Notes: generated from the letters alone by a model not told the origin. A stretch of DNA of 64,000 nt from CAKZLS01 sp963786305 (GCA_963786305.1 CAWAYL010000022.1:62001-126000), one strand, 5' to 3'; counted from the first letter of the stretch, positions 26,518-35,803 are shown. A program made the numbers and translations.

Positions 26518-27012
26518 TCATGTCGTCGAGAGATGGTGCGCCAGCATCGATAGCGATTTTTCCAACGCTTTCATCCGCACCTCGGTGCGGTCTCCGCTCA
26601 TCACCTCGTCTGTGTGGTAGATGTCCCGGCCGCCGCCGGCGACGGCGATATGGACAAGCCCGACGGGTTTTGTCGCGGTCCCGCCGCCCGGTCCCGCGAT
26701 ACCGGTGACCGCCACGGAAACGTGCGCCGATGCATGAGCGAGCGCGCCTTCGGCCATGGCGCGCGCAACCGCTTCACTGACCGCGCCGTGGGTCGCCAGA
26801 AGCGCCTGTGGAACGCCGAGCATACCGACTTTCGCTTCGTTGCCGTAGGTGACGAAGCCCCGATCGAACACGTCCGATGAGCCGGCAATGGCGGTGAGAC
26901 AGGCGGCGATCAGGCCCCCGGTACACGACTCCGCGGTCGTCAGCTTCAAATCGAGATCCCGACACCGATCGAGCACGGCTTCGGCCTGTCGAATGTGTTT
27001 GCCGGAAAACAT
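26518..27012 (-). CDS. CinA-family nicotinamide-nucleotide amidohydrolase (PncC type)
   Basis: The 164-residue stand-alone CinA C-terminal domain has LKLTTAESCTGGLIAACLTAIAGSSDVFDRGFVTYGNEAK, with the catalytic Ser region, then AVTGIAGPGGGTATKPVGLVHIAV. It deamidates NMN to nicotinic acid mononucleotide in pyridine-nucleotide salvage. The N-terminal MoaB-like domain of long CinA is absent, as in E. coli PncC. Confidence 0.9.
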   Translation of the reverse strand: MFSGKHIRQAEAVLDRCRDLDLKLTTAESCTGGLIAACLTAIAGSSDVFDRGFVTYGNEAKVGMLGVPQALLATHGAVSEAVARAMAEGALAHASAHVSVAVTGIAGPGGGTATKPVGLVHIAVAGGGRDIYHTDEVMSGDRTEVRMKALEKSLSMLAHHLSTT

Positions 27013-27085
27013 GGTCTGACCTCCCGTCGGATACTGTGCATGGGGTTGTTTTCTTAAAAAGCGATGGATCCCCCCCCCACCCCCA

Positions 27086-29077
27086 CTACCTTTTCAGGTC
27101 GTCCGCGATCGTCACGCCCGAGGCGGATTGACCAAGCCGCAGGCGATAAACCTGCAGGTTCTCCAAAATCCGCTGAACGTAGTTGCGCGTCTCCGCATAG
27201 GGGATCTGTTCGATCCAGTCGATAGCGAGGAACAGGTCGCCGCGCGGCCTGCCGCTGTTCCGCATCCACTCCTCGACCCGGTTTGGACCCGCGTTGTAGG
27301 CAGCCAGTGCCAGGACAGTGGAGCCGCCGAAACGTTGCAGCATCTTGGCCATGTAGGCTTGGCCGAGGTTGAGGTTGTAGCTGGTGTCGGTGGTCAATCG
27401 GGGCTGGGAGTACGAAACGTTAATGGTCGGGGCGACCTGACGGGCGGTGCCGGGCATCAACTGCATCAGTCCGCGGGCGCCCGCGGGGCTGACGGCATCG
27501 GCGCGAAAGGCGCTTTCCTGACGCACCATCGCCAGGACCAGCGGGTCCTCGATGGTTTGGAGGGTCGGAACGGGTGCTTTCGGAACACGGACCGTCGGAT
27601 AGCCGTCGACCGTCAGCACGCGGCCGTCTTTCGCCGCCATCTTGGCGATGGCGACCGCCAGATGATGCTGGCCATGCCTGTTGGCCAATGCGGCCGCCTG
27701 TGATTGCCACGCAACCGAGTCCTGGAGTTCGCCGACGCGATAGACAAAGGGACGGAGCCGGCTCGTTTGTCCGTACGCCGCCAGAATTTCGACAGCGCGG
27801 ACCAGTTCATGCGTGTTGAACGCCGCCGCTTCCGCGGGTCGCGGAACCGGATTCGGCGGCAGTTTCAAAGCGTTCCCTTGGGCGCGCTGCACCGTTGCCA
27901 ACTGACCGTAGAACGTGGTCGGGTGACGGGCCGCTTTTGCGTACCACTCGGCCGCCACCGACTTGTTTCCCGCCAATTCCGCCGCGCGGCCCGCCCAGTA
28001 CGCCCCGCGAGACCGGCTGATCGGATATTGCACGGCATTGAACATCGTCTCGAAGTGCTTCGCGGCTTGCGCGGGTTGTTGAAGAAATCTCAGCGCGATC
28101 CAGCCGGACAGCCAGTGCGCATCGGCGAATGCGGCGCCGTCCGTCAGCGCATGGTCTCTGGCGATCCGGTAGGCCTCGGACACGCGCCCGTCGGCCAACG
28201 CCCGCCGGCTTAAAATCGACCTCTCCTTCCACCACAGCTCCGGGCGGACGGGGTCCAGGGGATACGCGCCGAGGGTCCGCAGCGCCGCTTCGTCGAGTTC
28301 GCTCCGTCGCTGCCATCGAAGCTGTTCGTAGACCAGACCCGGGTCGCGGCGTCGCGCCGTCGGAACCTGTGCGAGGGTCGCCGGGGCGCGAGGGGACATT
28401 TGTCGGAGACGGATACGGGCTTCGGCGACCAGCCGGTCGTCGGCGCCGACACGGGGAAACATCCGCAATGCCTGATCGCGATCTCCCTCCCACAACAGTC
28501 GGTCGAGACGCTGAAGGTGGCTTTCTGTCGTCAACAACCGGCCGTATCGCAGCACGAATTCCTGTTCTTCGGCCGTCGAGAAATCGTCATTGATCCAGGC
28601 ATTACGGATGATGTTCTGGCCCCGGGTCTGTTGCCCGGTCGCAAGCAGCGCCGCCCCGAGGCGAACGCGGCCGGTGGTCGTCAGCGGCTCGAAGCGCTCG
28701 AACCAGGATATGACGGCCGTCGGCGGCATGGTCTGGGACATGGATTCTTCGGCGAGGCGCCGGAGCCTCCGTTGCCACGGCCATTCGGGGTTTTCGCGAA
28801 TGAAATTCGCTCTGTCGCTGAACGGTACATTTGCCTCCGATCGAATGAGGTCGGTCCAGACGAGCAGCTTTTCGAGCGTTGGATCGCTCACTCTGTCGGC
28901 GATGTGGCGCACTTTCGCCCAGTCGCCTTGGCGTGCCGCCGCGAACGCCGTCTCACCCTGTCGGAAGTCATCTCGGGATAGGGGGGTTGCGAATGCTCCT
29001 GACGGTGACAGAAGCACCCAGCACGTCGCCAAGATGGAGAGGGTGGTTGTAATGAGCACCGAAATCCGCAGCCTCAT
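27086..29077 (-). CDS. slt: Soluble lytic murein transglycosylase
   Basis: The ~663-residue periplasmic enzyme has a signal peptide starting MRLRISVLITTTLSILATCW and ending near GAFA. A long alpha-helical superhelix follows (YWAGRAAELAGNKSVAAEWYAKAARHPTTFYGQLA), then a C-terminal SLT domain with catalytic Glu in MVRQESAFRADAVSPAGARGLMQLMPGTA and AYNAGPNRVEEWM. It cleaves peptidoglycan to 1,6-anhydro products. An upstream in-frame GTG-type start would add 15 residues but spoils the signal peptide. It is divergent from dapA. A G-rich run directly follows the stop. Confidence 0.92.
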   Translation of the reverse strand: MRLRISVLITTTLSILATCWVLLSPSGAFATPLSRDDFRQGETAFAAARQGDWAKVRHIADRVSDPTLEKLLVWTDLIRSEANVPFSDRANFIRENPEWPWQRRLRRLAEESMSQTMPPTAVISWFERFEPLTTTGRVRLGAALLATGQQTRGQNIIRNAWINDDFSTAEEQEFVLRYGRLLTTESHLQRLDRLLWEGDRDQALRMFPRVGADDRLVAEARIRLRQMSPRAPATLAQVPTARRRDPGLVYEQLRWQRRSELDEAALRTLGAYPLDPVRPELWWKERSILSRRALADGRVSEAYRIARDHALTDGAAFADAHWLSGWIALRFLQQPAQAAKHFETMFNAVQYPISRSRGAYWAGRAAELAGNKSVAAEWYAKAARHPTTFYGQLATVQRAQGNALKLPPNPVPRPAEAAAFNTHELVRAVEILAAYGQTSRLRPFVYRVGELQDSVAWQSQAAALANRHGQHHLAVAIAKMAAKDGRVLTVDGYPTVRVPKAPVPTLQTIEDPLVLAMVRQESAFRADAVSPAGARGLMQLMPGTARQVAPTINVSYSQPRLTTDTSYNLNLGQAYMAKMLQRFGGSTVLALAAYNAGPNRVEEWMRNSGRPRGDLFLAIDWIEQIPYAETRNYVQRILENLQVYRLRLGQSASGVTIADDLKR

Positions 29078-29272
29078 GGTCAAATTCGCGTCGGTCGCCC
29101 TGGTCGTTTTGACAACAACCACGGTCCTGCCGCTCGAATTACCCTACTCGCCGCTATGGACGTTCACAAGATGGCCCGCGCGCAGCCGAGGAAAAGGGCC
29201 GGCTATGCAAACCGGGTATCCGCGAGTATGGTTCGATTTCCGCAATTGGAAGCGGGGGAAGGAGGCAGCAGA

Positions 29273-30148
29273 ATGTTCAAGGGCTCGATCGTTGCCCTGA
29301 TCACGCCGTTCACGAACGGGGTATTTGATGAGGACGCATATCGCGAATTGGTCGACTGGCATGTCCGGGAGGGCACGGACGGCGTGGTTCCCTGTGGAAC
29401 GACCGGGGAGTCGCCGACGCTGAACCACGCCGAGCACATGCGGGTGGTGGAGGTCTGTATCGAGGCCGCCGCGGGCCGGATTCCGGTGATTGCCGGATCG
29501 GGCTCGAATTCGACCGCGGAGGCCGTTGAACTCAGCCAACATGCCAGGCACGCGGGAGCCGATGCCGCGCTTGTCGTCACGCCTTATTACAACAAACCCA
29601 ATCAGGAAGGCCTGTACCAGCATTTCAAGGCCATACATGACGCCGCCGGTTTGCCCATCATTATCTACAATATTCCGGCGCGCTGTGTCGTGGACATGAC
29701 GGTCGCGACGATGGCGAGGTTGGCGAAGCTTCCCAACATCGTCGGGGTCAAGGATGCGACGCAGGACCTTGCCCGTCCCATTCGAACGCGCTCGATGATC
29801 GGGGAGGATTTCTGCCAGTTGTCGGGCGAAGACGGTACCGCGCTTCCTTTCCTTGCCGCGGGCGGACATGGATGTATCTCCGTAACGGCGAATGTCGCTC
29901 CGGCCTTGTGCGCGAACATGCAGAGAGCCTGGCGGGAAGGGGACTTGAACAAGGCGCTGGCCCTTCAGGATCGATTGATGCCGCTACACGAGGCGCTTTT
30001 CTGCGAGACAAGTCCGGCGCCGGTCAAATATGCCGTGAGCCTGCTCAAAAAATGCAGCGCCCAGGCCCGTTTGCCCCTTGTCGATATCACGGAAGAAAGC
30101 AAGGCAACGGTTCGAGAGGCCATGGCCACCGCGGACGTGATGGTCTGA
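29273..30148 (+). CDS. dapA: 4-hydroxy-tetrahydrodipicolinate synthase DapA
   Basis: The 291-residue TIM barrel condenses pyruvate and aspartate semialdehyde for lysine and diaminopimelate. It has MFKGSIVALITPF, VPCGTTGESPTL, the catalytic Tyr in TPYYNKPNQEGLYQHF, YNIPARC, the Schiff-base Lys in IVGVKDATQDL and GEDG. The start is chosen for the GGAGGCAG ribosome-binding site. smpB follows ten bases later. Confidence 0.95.
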   Translation: MFKGSIVALITPFTNGVFDEDAYRELVDWHVREGTDGVVPCGTTGESPTLNHAEHMRVVEVCIEAAAGRIPVIAGSGSNSTAEAVELSQHARHAGADAALVVTPYYNKPNQEGLYQHFKAIHDAAGLPIIIYNIPARCVVDMTVATMARLAKLPNIVGVKDATQDLARPIRTRSMIGEDFCQLSGEDGTALPFLAAGGHGCISVTANVAPALCANMQRAWREGDLNKALALQDRLMPLHEALFCETSPAPVKYAVSLLKKCSAQARLPLVDITEESKATVREAMATADVMV

Positions 30149-30158
30149 TCGACACGAA

Positions 30159-30650
30159 ATGGCCGGTAAAAACAAGAAAAAGGTGAATAAGGCCGACGGC
30201 GTGAAGCTCGCCGCGCAGAACAGGAAGGCGCGTCACGATTATCACATTGAAGAAAAGTTCGAAGCGGGGGTTTCGCTGATTGGCACCGAGGTGAAATCGC
30301 TTCGCCAGGGACACGCGTCCATCACGGAATCGTTCGCTCGGGATAAAGAGGGCGAGGTGTTTCTTTTCAACGCGCACATACCGGAATACGGAGCCGGTCG
30401 GCAGTTCGGTCATGAACCGAGAAGGCCCAGAAAGCTGCTCCTGCATCGCCGAGAAATCAGAAAACTGATTGGCGCGGTGAGGCGGGAGGGCATGACCCTC
30501 GTACCCCTTTCGATCTATTTCAACAAAAGGGGACTTGCGAAGATTTCGTTGGCCCTGGCCCGAGGCAAGCAGAAGGCGGACAAGCGCTTGGCGGATAAGG
30601 ATCGGGAGTGGAAAGTCGCCAAATCAAGGCTGATGCGCGGCAAAAATTAA
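30159..30650 (+). CDS. smpB: SsrA-binding protein SmpB
   Basis: The 163-residue tmRNA partner has NRKARHDYHIEEKFEAGVSLIGTEVKSLRQG, ESFARDKEGEVFLFNAHIPEY and LLLHRREI, with the basic tail KQKADKRLADKDREWKVAKSRLMRG that enters the decoding centre during trans-translation. The gene order dapA-smpB is common in alphaproteobacteria. The tmRNA gene itself is not in this window. Confidence 0.95.
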   Translation: MAGKNKKKVNKADGVKLAAQNRKARHDYHIEEKFEAGVSLIGTEVKSLRQGHASITESFARDKEGEVFLFNAHIPEYGAGRQFGHEPRRPRKLLLHRREIRKLIGAVRREGMTLVPLSIYFNKRGLAKISLALARGKQKADKRLADKDREWKVAKSRLMRGKN

Positions 30651-30664
30651 GCGCAAAATCGACG

Positions 30665-31321
30665 TCAATCGCTCCAGAGATGCGAGACGGGGAGAAAAAC
30701 CGCCTCGAACATTTCCTGCGTCAGTCGCCCGGTATTGATATTGAGCCTTGAGCAATGGTAGCTGTCGACGAGCACGTTGCCGCCACTGAGCTCATGAACC
30801 AATCCATGGCCGAAGGGCATCGCCGATCTGGGTTCTCCGAGGGCTTTCAGAACGGCGCCGTGGGCGATTGTCCCGAGTGCAAGAATGATCCTCAGTGATT
30901 TCAGACCGCGGATCTCGCTGTTCAGAAACCGATTGCACGTGGCGACTTCGATGCCCTTCGGCCGGTTTTTCGGAGGCACACAGCGAACCGCATTGGTGAT
31001 ACGGCACCGAATCAGAGTGAAGTCGTCCATCCCGTCGGGGTTGTAACATCCTCTTGCCAGTCCAAACTTGCTCAAGGTCTGATAGAGTATTTGGCCCGCA
31101 TGGTCGCCGGTAAACGGACGACCGGTGCGGTTGGCGCCTTTTAGACCAGGCGCCAGCCCGACGACCAGCATTCGGGCGTCGTCGCCTCCAAAGGAAGGTA
31201 CCGGCGCATTATGCCAATCCGGAAAGTGACCGCGGTTTGAATCGCGGAACTGACGAAGCCTCGGGCAAAGAGAGCAATCTTCAGCTGGGACGTCGGGGAT
31301 TTCCGTATCGCTCGCCTGCAC
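30665..31321 (-). CDS. Family 5 uracil-DNA glycosylase (UDGb)
   Basis: The 218-residue repair enzyme has GLAPGLKGANRTGRPFTGDHAG (motif A of the thermophile-type UDGb/family 5) and the second motif near SYHCSRLNINTGR, with H-C-S in place of the common HPS. Cys residues at CSLCPRL, AVRCVPP and VATCNRF can bind a 4Fe-4S cluster. It removes uracil and some deaminated bases. It is two bases from the NYN gene on the same strand. Confidence 0.88.
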   Translation of the reverse strand: MQASDTEIPDVPAEDCSLCPRLRQFRDSNRGHFPDWHNAPVPSFGGDDARMLVVGLAPGLKGANRTGRPFTGDHAGQILYQTLSKFGLARGCYNPDGMDDFTLIRCRITNAVRCVPPKNRPKGIEVATCNRFLNSEIRGLKSLRIILALGTIAHGAVLKALGEPRSAMPFGHGLVHELSGGNVLVDSYHCSRLNINTGRLTQEMFEAVFLPVSHLWSD

Positions 31322-31322
31322 C

Positions 31323-31925
31323 CTAAACCTCTTCCATCAGATCCGCTGGCGTTATCGGCTGGCCGAAGTTCGTCTCCTGTCGATCGTCCCGCCCGTGAGC
31401 GCCGCGCGCGATGTCCGGTTTCAAATCCTGGAGTTCGACAAAAACGTCCGCTTGGCGACGCAATTCATCCGCGACCATGGGCGGCTGGGACCGCACCGTG
31501 CTGACAACCGTTACCCGAGTGCCTTTTCGTTGGACAGCCTCCACCAGCCTCCTGAAGTCGCCATCCCCCGAAAAGAGCACGATATGATCGAGGTGTTCGG
31601 CCATTTCCATCACGTCGATGGCAAGTTCGATATCCATGTTCCCCTTGATTTTCCGACGGCCGGATGCGTCCGTAAATTCCTTGGTCGGTTTTGTCACCAT
31701 CGAGTAGCCGTTGTAATCCAACCAATCGATCAAAGGGCGAATGGGCGAATATTCCTGATCCTCCACCAGCGCGGTATAGTAAAATGCGCGAATCAGTCGG
31801 CCTTGTTCTGCGAAAAGGCGGAGCAGGCGTTTGTAATCGATATCGAAATTGAGTGCCCGTGCTGCCGCATAAAGGTTAGAACCGTCAATAAACAATCCAA
31901 TTCTCTCCTGAGAATAGAATATCAT
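31323..31925 (-). CDS. NYN domain protein, LabA/DUF88 family
   Basis: The ~200-residue PIN-like protein starts MIFYSQERIGLFIDGSNLYAAARAL, with the first acidic residue, and has KGNMDIELAIDVMEMA and VLFSGDGDFRRLVEAVQRKGTRVTVVST, giving the conserved Asp set of NYN nucleases. Relatives are predicted RNA-acting. The C terminus is charged and likely disordered. It is the usual neighbour of the folK-rpoZ-rsh cluster in alphaproteobacteria, divergently transcribed. The role of the family in this group is not settled. Confidence 0.85.
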   Translation of the reverse strand: MIFYSQERIGLFIDGSNLYAAARALNFDIDYKRLLRLFAEQGRLIRAFYYTALVEDQEYSPIRPLIDWLDYNGYSMVTKPTKEFTDASGRRKIKGNMDIELAIDVMEMAEHLDHIVLFSGDGDFRRLVEAVQRKGTRVTVVSTVRSQPPMVADELRRQADVFVELQDLKPDIARGAHGRDDRQETNFGQPITPADLMEEV

Positions 31926-31984
31926 AATCAAATTTCCTTTCAATATTGCCAAGCAATGTCTCTCTACACCACTTGTCTCGCCAA

Positions 31985-32013
31985 TTGTGACGCAGAGAAT
32001 TTTTGCCTATATC
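31985..32013 (+). promoter_or_regulatory. Likely promoter of folK-rsh
   Basis: TTGTGA (31985-31990), a 17-base spacer and TATATC (32008-32013) lie in the AT-rich divergent spacer, about 80 bases ahead of folK. Confidence 0.5.
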
Positions 32014-32093
32014 TAGCCTGCATTGCGAGTATTACTATGTAAAACTAAGTTCGCTTTGTTGTCGCTGCAAGGGTCGAAAAAGGATCGAAGTCA

Positions 32094-32603
32094 GTGATTT
32101 TGGTTGGCGTCGGAGCAAATCTCTACAGCCGAGATTGCGGTGCGCCCGTAAACACATGCATGGCCGCGCTTGCGGCTCTCGGCGATATGCAGGTGCAGGT
32201 CGTGCGACGGTCCCGCTGGTACTGGAGTGCTCCTGTGCCGATTTCCGACCAACCCACATTCGTCAACGCCGTCGTGGAGGTTGTAACCGAACATGAACCC
32301 AGGGATCTGCTCCTGGCTCTGCATGCCACGGAGGCCAAATTCGGACGTAACCGTGGAGCGATCAACGCGGCTCGTGTATTGGACTTGGACCTATTGACCT
32401 TCAACGACGAGATCAGCGGCAGCGGCCTCAGGTTGCCACACCCGCGGATGCATGAAAGGGCATTCGTCCTCAGGCCGCTTATGGAGCTGGCGCCTCATTG
32501 GACACATCCCGTCACGGGAGAGAGTGTGTCTGATTTGCTGGCGCGGGTCCCTTCGGTTCAAGTTGCAGAGCCTATGCGACGTCAACCATATTGTATCCCA
32601 TGA
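32094..32603 (+). CDS. folK: 2-amino-4-hydroxy-6-hydroxymethyldihydropteridine pyrophosphokinase FolK
   Basis: The 169-residue HPPK starts MILVGVGANL. It has the WYWSAPVPISDQPTFVNAVVEV segment, ARVLDLDLLTFND (Mg/ATP-binding acidic pair) and LPHPRMHERAFVLRPL. It makes the folate precursor pyrophosphate. The GTG start has AAGGA upstream. Its stop overlaps the ATG of a short downstream frame. Confidence 0.92.
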   Translation: MILVGVGANLYSRDCGAPVNTCMAALAALGDMQVQVVRRSRWYWSAPVPISDQPTFVNAVVEVVTEHEPRDLLLALHATEAKFGRNRGAINAARVLDLDLLTFNDEISGSGLRLPHPRMHERAFVLRPLMELAPHWTHPVTGESVSDLLARVPSVQVAEPMRRQPYCIP

Positions 32604-32770
32604 ACAAAAACACGATCGCTCATAACGCACAAAGGCAGTTGTCCATTCGGGAGGCGGTCAAATGTCGAGGTTCCGACGATGCAATGCTCAGGCCTGAGCG
32701 GGACCATGAAGCGCGCCCTGATCTTAAGTCTAGCCATGACGCCGACAATCATTGCAGGCCCCCCGCATGA
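32600..32770 (+). CDS. Short unassigned ORF bridging folK and rsh
   Basis: This 56-codon frame begins MNKNTIAHNAQRQLSIREA and overlaps folK at its start (ATGA) and rsh at its stop (ATGA). The exact double overlap suggests a coupled cistron. It has no recognisable family: it is polar, with a Cys/His-containing tail, and does not resemble omega. The alphaproteobacterial rpoZ gene is often at this very spot. Its composition is not strongly gene-like, so it could be a chance frame in a short spacer. Confidence 0.35.
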   Translation: MNKNTIAHNAQRQLSIREAVKCRGSDDAMLRPERDHEARPDLKSSHDADNHCRPPA

Positions 32771-34923
32771 TCCGTCAGTTTGAACTCGTCGAACGCGTCA
32801 AGGCCTATGATGCCAATGCGGATGAGGAAGCGCTCAATCGGGGCTATGTGTTCGCGATGAGGGCTCACGGGGCGCAGAAACGTGCGTCGGGTGATCCATA
32901 TTTCGTACATCCGCTTGAAGTGGCGGGTATTTTGACGCGGTATCAACTCGATACAGCGGCCATCATCACGGCGCTTCTTCACGACACCATCGAAGACACG
33001 TCGGCAACTCTGGACGAGGTTCGAGGTCATTTCGGCGATGAGGTTGCCCGTCTGGTCGATGGCGTCACCAAATTAAATCGGATTGAGCTTCAGTCCGAAC
33101 ATTCAAAACAGGCCGAGAATTTCCGCAAGCTGGTCGTCGCGATGTCGGAAGACATTCGCGTCCTTCTTGTGAAACTCGCGGACCGTCTACACAACATGAG
33201 GACCCTGAAACATATATCGGATCCGGCCAAGAAGCGCCGCATCGCTAATGAGACGATGGACATATACGTGCCGCTGGCCGAGCGGATCGGGATGCAGGAA
33301 ATGAAAAGCGAATTGGAGGATCTCGCTTTCGCGGAGATCAATCCTCATGCTCGCAATTCGATCGTCGCGCGCCTCAAGTTTCTGCGAGACCGGGGTGGCG
33401 GGCTGGTTCCTCGCATCGTTGAGAAAGTTCAGCAGACTTTGGCGGAAGCCAACGTCGATACGGAAGTCATTGGCCGAGAGAAAACACCTTTTTCCATTTG
33501 GCGGAAAATGCAGCGCAATGACGTGGGGTTCGAACAACTGTGCGATATCATGGCTTTCAGATTGATCGTCGGAACAGTAGAGGATTGCTATAAAGCGCTC
33601 GGCGTCGTGCACAGTGCTTATCCCGTGGTTCCAGGACGCTTCAAGGATTATATTTCGACGGCGAAGCCGAATGGTTATCGTTCCATTCACACGGCGGTGT
33701 TGGGCCCCGAAAACCAGAGAATTGAAGTCCAAATTCGTACACTCAAGATGCACGAAGTCGCCGAATATGGTGTTGCCGCCCACTGGCTTTATAAGCAGGG
33801 CGTGGGTAACACCGATGGCAGACAGTACCGGTGGTTGCGAGAGCTTTTGGAGATCCTTGAACACGAAGCCGAGCCCGAGGAGTTTCTTGAGCATACGAAG
33901 TTGGAAATGTTTCAAGACGAGGTGTTTTGCTTCACGCCAAAAGGAGATTTGATCAATCTCCCGGCGGGAGCAACGCCGGTTGACTTGGCCTACGCGGTAC
34001 ACTCGGCGGTCGGCGATCGATGTGTCGGGGCGAAAATCAACGGACGTCTGATGCCGTTGCGCACGAAGCTTCTTAATGGTGATCAGGTAGAAATCATCAC
34101 ATCGAAGGCGCAAACTCCGTCTCCGACGTGGGAGCGTTTCGTTGTAACGGGGAAGGCGAGAGCGCGCATACGGCGATACATTCGCGGTCGCGAAAGAGAA
34201 CAATATTTCAAACTGGGCCGATCGATATTAGAACGGGCGTTTCGCGACGAGGGCTATGAATTTTACGACAAAGCCTTGGAGGGGGTGCTCAAAAATTTCA
34301 GACAAGGAACGGTCGACGATCTTTGTGCCCAAGTCGGCGCGGGACATATCACGGGAAGGCAGGTGACCGAGACCGTTTTTCCGGGAACGAAAAAGAAAAA
34401 GCGAAGCCTCTACGAACGCATGGTGCCGCCCCTGGCGCGGGGTCGCGACAGGAAATCGGCGAACAAAATAGCCTCTGTCCCCATCAAGGGGCTTATTCCA
34501 GGGATGGCTGTGCATTTTGCCGGTTGTTGTCACCCACTGCCGGGAGATCGGATCGTCGGTGTCGTCACGACAGGGAAGGGCGTGACCATTCATACGATCG
34601 ACTGCGAGGGACTGGAGGCCTTTGCTGATTCGCCGGAACGGTGGATCGACGTCTCGTGGGAGGTGGACGACGAAACTCCTTCGGAACACGTGGGACGCGT
34701 TCAATTAACCGTTATCAATGAACCGGGTAGTCTTGGTAGCCTGACGACGGTGATAGCCAGAAATAGCGGCAATATCACGAACCTTAAGATTACCAATCGG
34801 ACGGCCCAATTTTTTGACATGCTGATCGACATAGAAGTTCGTGACGTTCGCCACCTTACCGAGATTATTGCGGCATTGCGGGCGACAGCGTCGGTGAACT
34901 CGGTGGAGCGAGCGCGGGGATGA
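32767..34923 (+). CDS. Bifunctional (p)ppGpp synthetase/hydrolase (RelA/SpoT homologue)
   Basis: The 718-residue Rsh protein has all domains: HD hydrolase (HPLEVAGIL, LLHDTIEDTSAT), synthetase (GREKTPFSIWRKM, CDIMAFRLIV, DYISTAKPNGYRSIHTAVLG), TGS (VFCFTPKGDLINLPAGATPVDLAYAVHS), the zinc-finger-like region with AGCCHPLPGDRIVG, and ACT (VQLTVINEPGSLGSLTTVIARN). HD and synthetase motifs both look functional. It is the sole stringent-response enzyme of most alphaproteobacteria. The ATG overlaps the preceding short ORF. Confidence 0.95.
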   Translation: MIRQFELVERVKAYDANADEEALNRGYVFAMRAHGAQKRASGDPYFVHPLEVAGILTRYQLDTAAIITALLHDTIEDTSATLDEVRGHFGDEVARLVDGVTKLNRIELQSEHSKQAENFRKLVVAMSEDIRVLLVKLADRLHNMRTLKHISDPAKKRRIANETMDIYVPLAERIGMQEMKSELEDLAFAEINPHARNSIVARLKFLRDRGGGLVPRIVEKVQQTLAEANVDTEVIGREKTPFSIWRKMQRNDVGFEQLCDIMAFRLIVGTVEDCYKALGVVHSAYPVVPGRFKDYISTAKPNGYRSIHTAVLGPENQRIEVQIRTLKMHEVAEYGVAAHWLYKQGVGNTDGRQYRWLRELLEILEHEAEPEEFLEHTKLEMFQDEVFCFTPKGDLINLPAGATPVDLAYAVHSAVGDRCVGAKINGRLMPLRTKLLNGDQVEIITSKAQTPSPTWERFVVTGKARARIRRYIRGREREQYFKLGRSILERAFRDEGYEFYDKALEGVLKNFRQGTVDDLCAQVGAGHITGRQVTETVFPGTKKKKRSLYERMVPPLARGRDRKSANKIASVPIKGLIPGMAVHFAGCCHPLPGDRIVGVVTTGKGVTIHTIDCEGLEAFADSPERWIDVSWEVDDETPSEHVGRVQLTVINEPGSLGSLTTVIARNSGNITNLKITNRTAQFFDMLIDIEVRDVRHLTEIIAALRATASVNSVERARG

Positions 34924-34987
34924 GACGATCATGATGCCCGCCCATGGGGCCTGCGATGAGGTTGACAATCGCTCGAGGGGCGTTTTC

Positions 34988-35015
34988 TTGCGGTAATCTG
35001 AATACATACGATAAT
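34988..35015 (+). promoter_or_regulatory. Possible promoter of pdxJ-acpS-lepB-rnc-era
   Basis: TTGCGG (34988-34993), a 16-base spacer and GATAAT (35010-35015) stand in the 109-base gap after rsh, 18 bases ahead of pdxJ. Such a short distance would leave a short 5' leader. Confidence 0.4.
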
Positions 35016-35032
35016 AAAGCGAGAAAGAACCA

Positions 35033-35785
35033 ATGGCTGCCTACCTTCGCTTGGGCGTCAATATCGACCATGTGGCGACCATTCGCAACGCGCGCGGCGG
35101 CGACCATCCGGACCCGGTTCGGGCAGCCGAGAGCGCCGTGCGGGCGGGTGCCGATGGGATTACCGCTCACCTCCGAGAGGATCGTCGTCATATCAGGGAT
35201 AGCGACATCATAAGGTTGCGAGAATGCATCAGCGTGCCGCTCAATCTTGAAATGGCGGCTACCGCCGAAATGCTTGAAATCGCCCTCAAGCACAAGCCTC
35301 ACGCCGCGTGCATCGTTCCCGAAAAACGCGAGGAGGTCACAACGGAGGGGGGCCTCGATGCCGTTTCCGGCTATGATCATTTAAAGCCTTACGTGGATGC
35401 ATTGTCCGGAGCCGGGATACGGGTCTCGTTGTTTGTCGAACCGTCGACCCCGCAACTGGACGCGGCGCTCGCCCTCGGCGCGGCAGCGGTGGAACTGCAT
35501 ACCGGCGCGTACTGTGATGCACGGGCGGACAAACGTGAACGGCAGCTTCTGCGGATTACCGAAGCGGCATCTTACGCCGCGTCGCTTGGTCTGGAATGCC
35601 ACGCCGGGCATGGGCTGACCTTGGAAAACGTCGGCGATATTGCCGCAATTCCATCCGTGGTCGAGCTGAACATTGGACACTTCCTGGTTGGGGAAGCAAT
35701 ATTTCGCGGGATTCAGGCGGCCATCGGGCATATGCGGGAAGAGATGGATCGAGCGCGTATCGCGCGCGGCGATGCTGTTCATTAA
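35033..35785 (+). CDS. pdxJ: Pyridoxine 5'-phosphate synthase PdxJ
   Basis: The 250-residue TIM barrel has LRLGVNIDHVATIRNARGG, DGITAHLREDRRHI, PHAACIVPEKREEVTTEGG, LFVEPS, HTGAYCDA, CHAGHGLTLENV and ELNIGHFLVGEAIFRG. It closes the PNP ring from DXP and 3-amino-2-oxopropyl phosphate. The pdxJ-acpS-lepB-rnc-era order is the classical proteobacterial cluster in alphaproteobacterial form. Confidence 0.95.
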   Translation: MAAYLRLGVNIDHVATIRNARGGDHPDPVRAAESAVRAGADGITAHLREDRRHIRDSDIIRLRECISVPLNLEMAATAEMLEIALKHKPHAACIVPEKREEVTTEGGLDAVSGYDHLKPYVDALSGAGIRVSLFVEPSTPQLDAALALGAAAVELHTGAYCDARADKRERQLLRITEAASYAASLGLECHAGHGLTLENVGDIAAIPSVVELNIGHFLVGEAIFRGIQAAIGHMREEMDRARIARGDAVH

Positions 35786-35803
35786 CAGACGGTTCTAATA
35801 AAT

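Noticed and set aside
32600..32770. The short frame as a degraded rpoZ
   Set aside because: No frame in the interval keeps any omega motif, and the interval is too short for even half of the gene.
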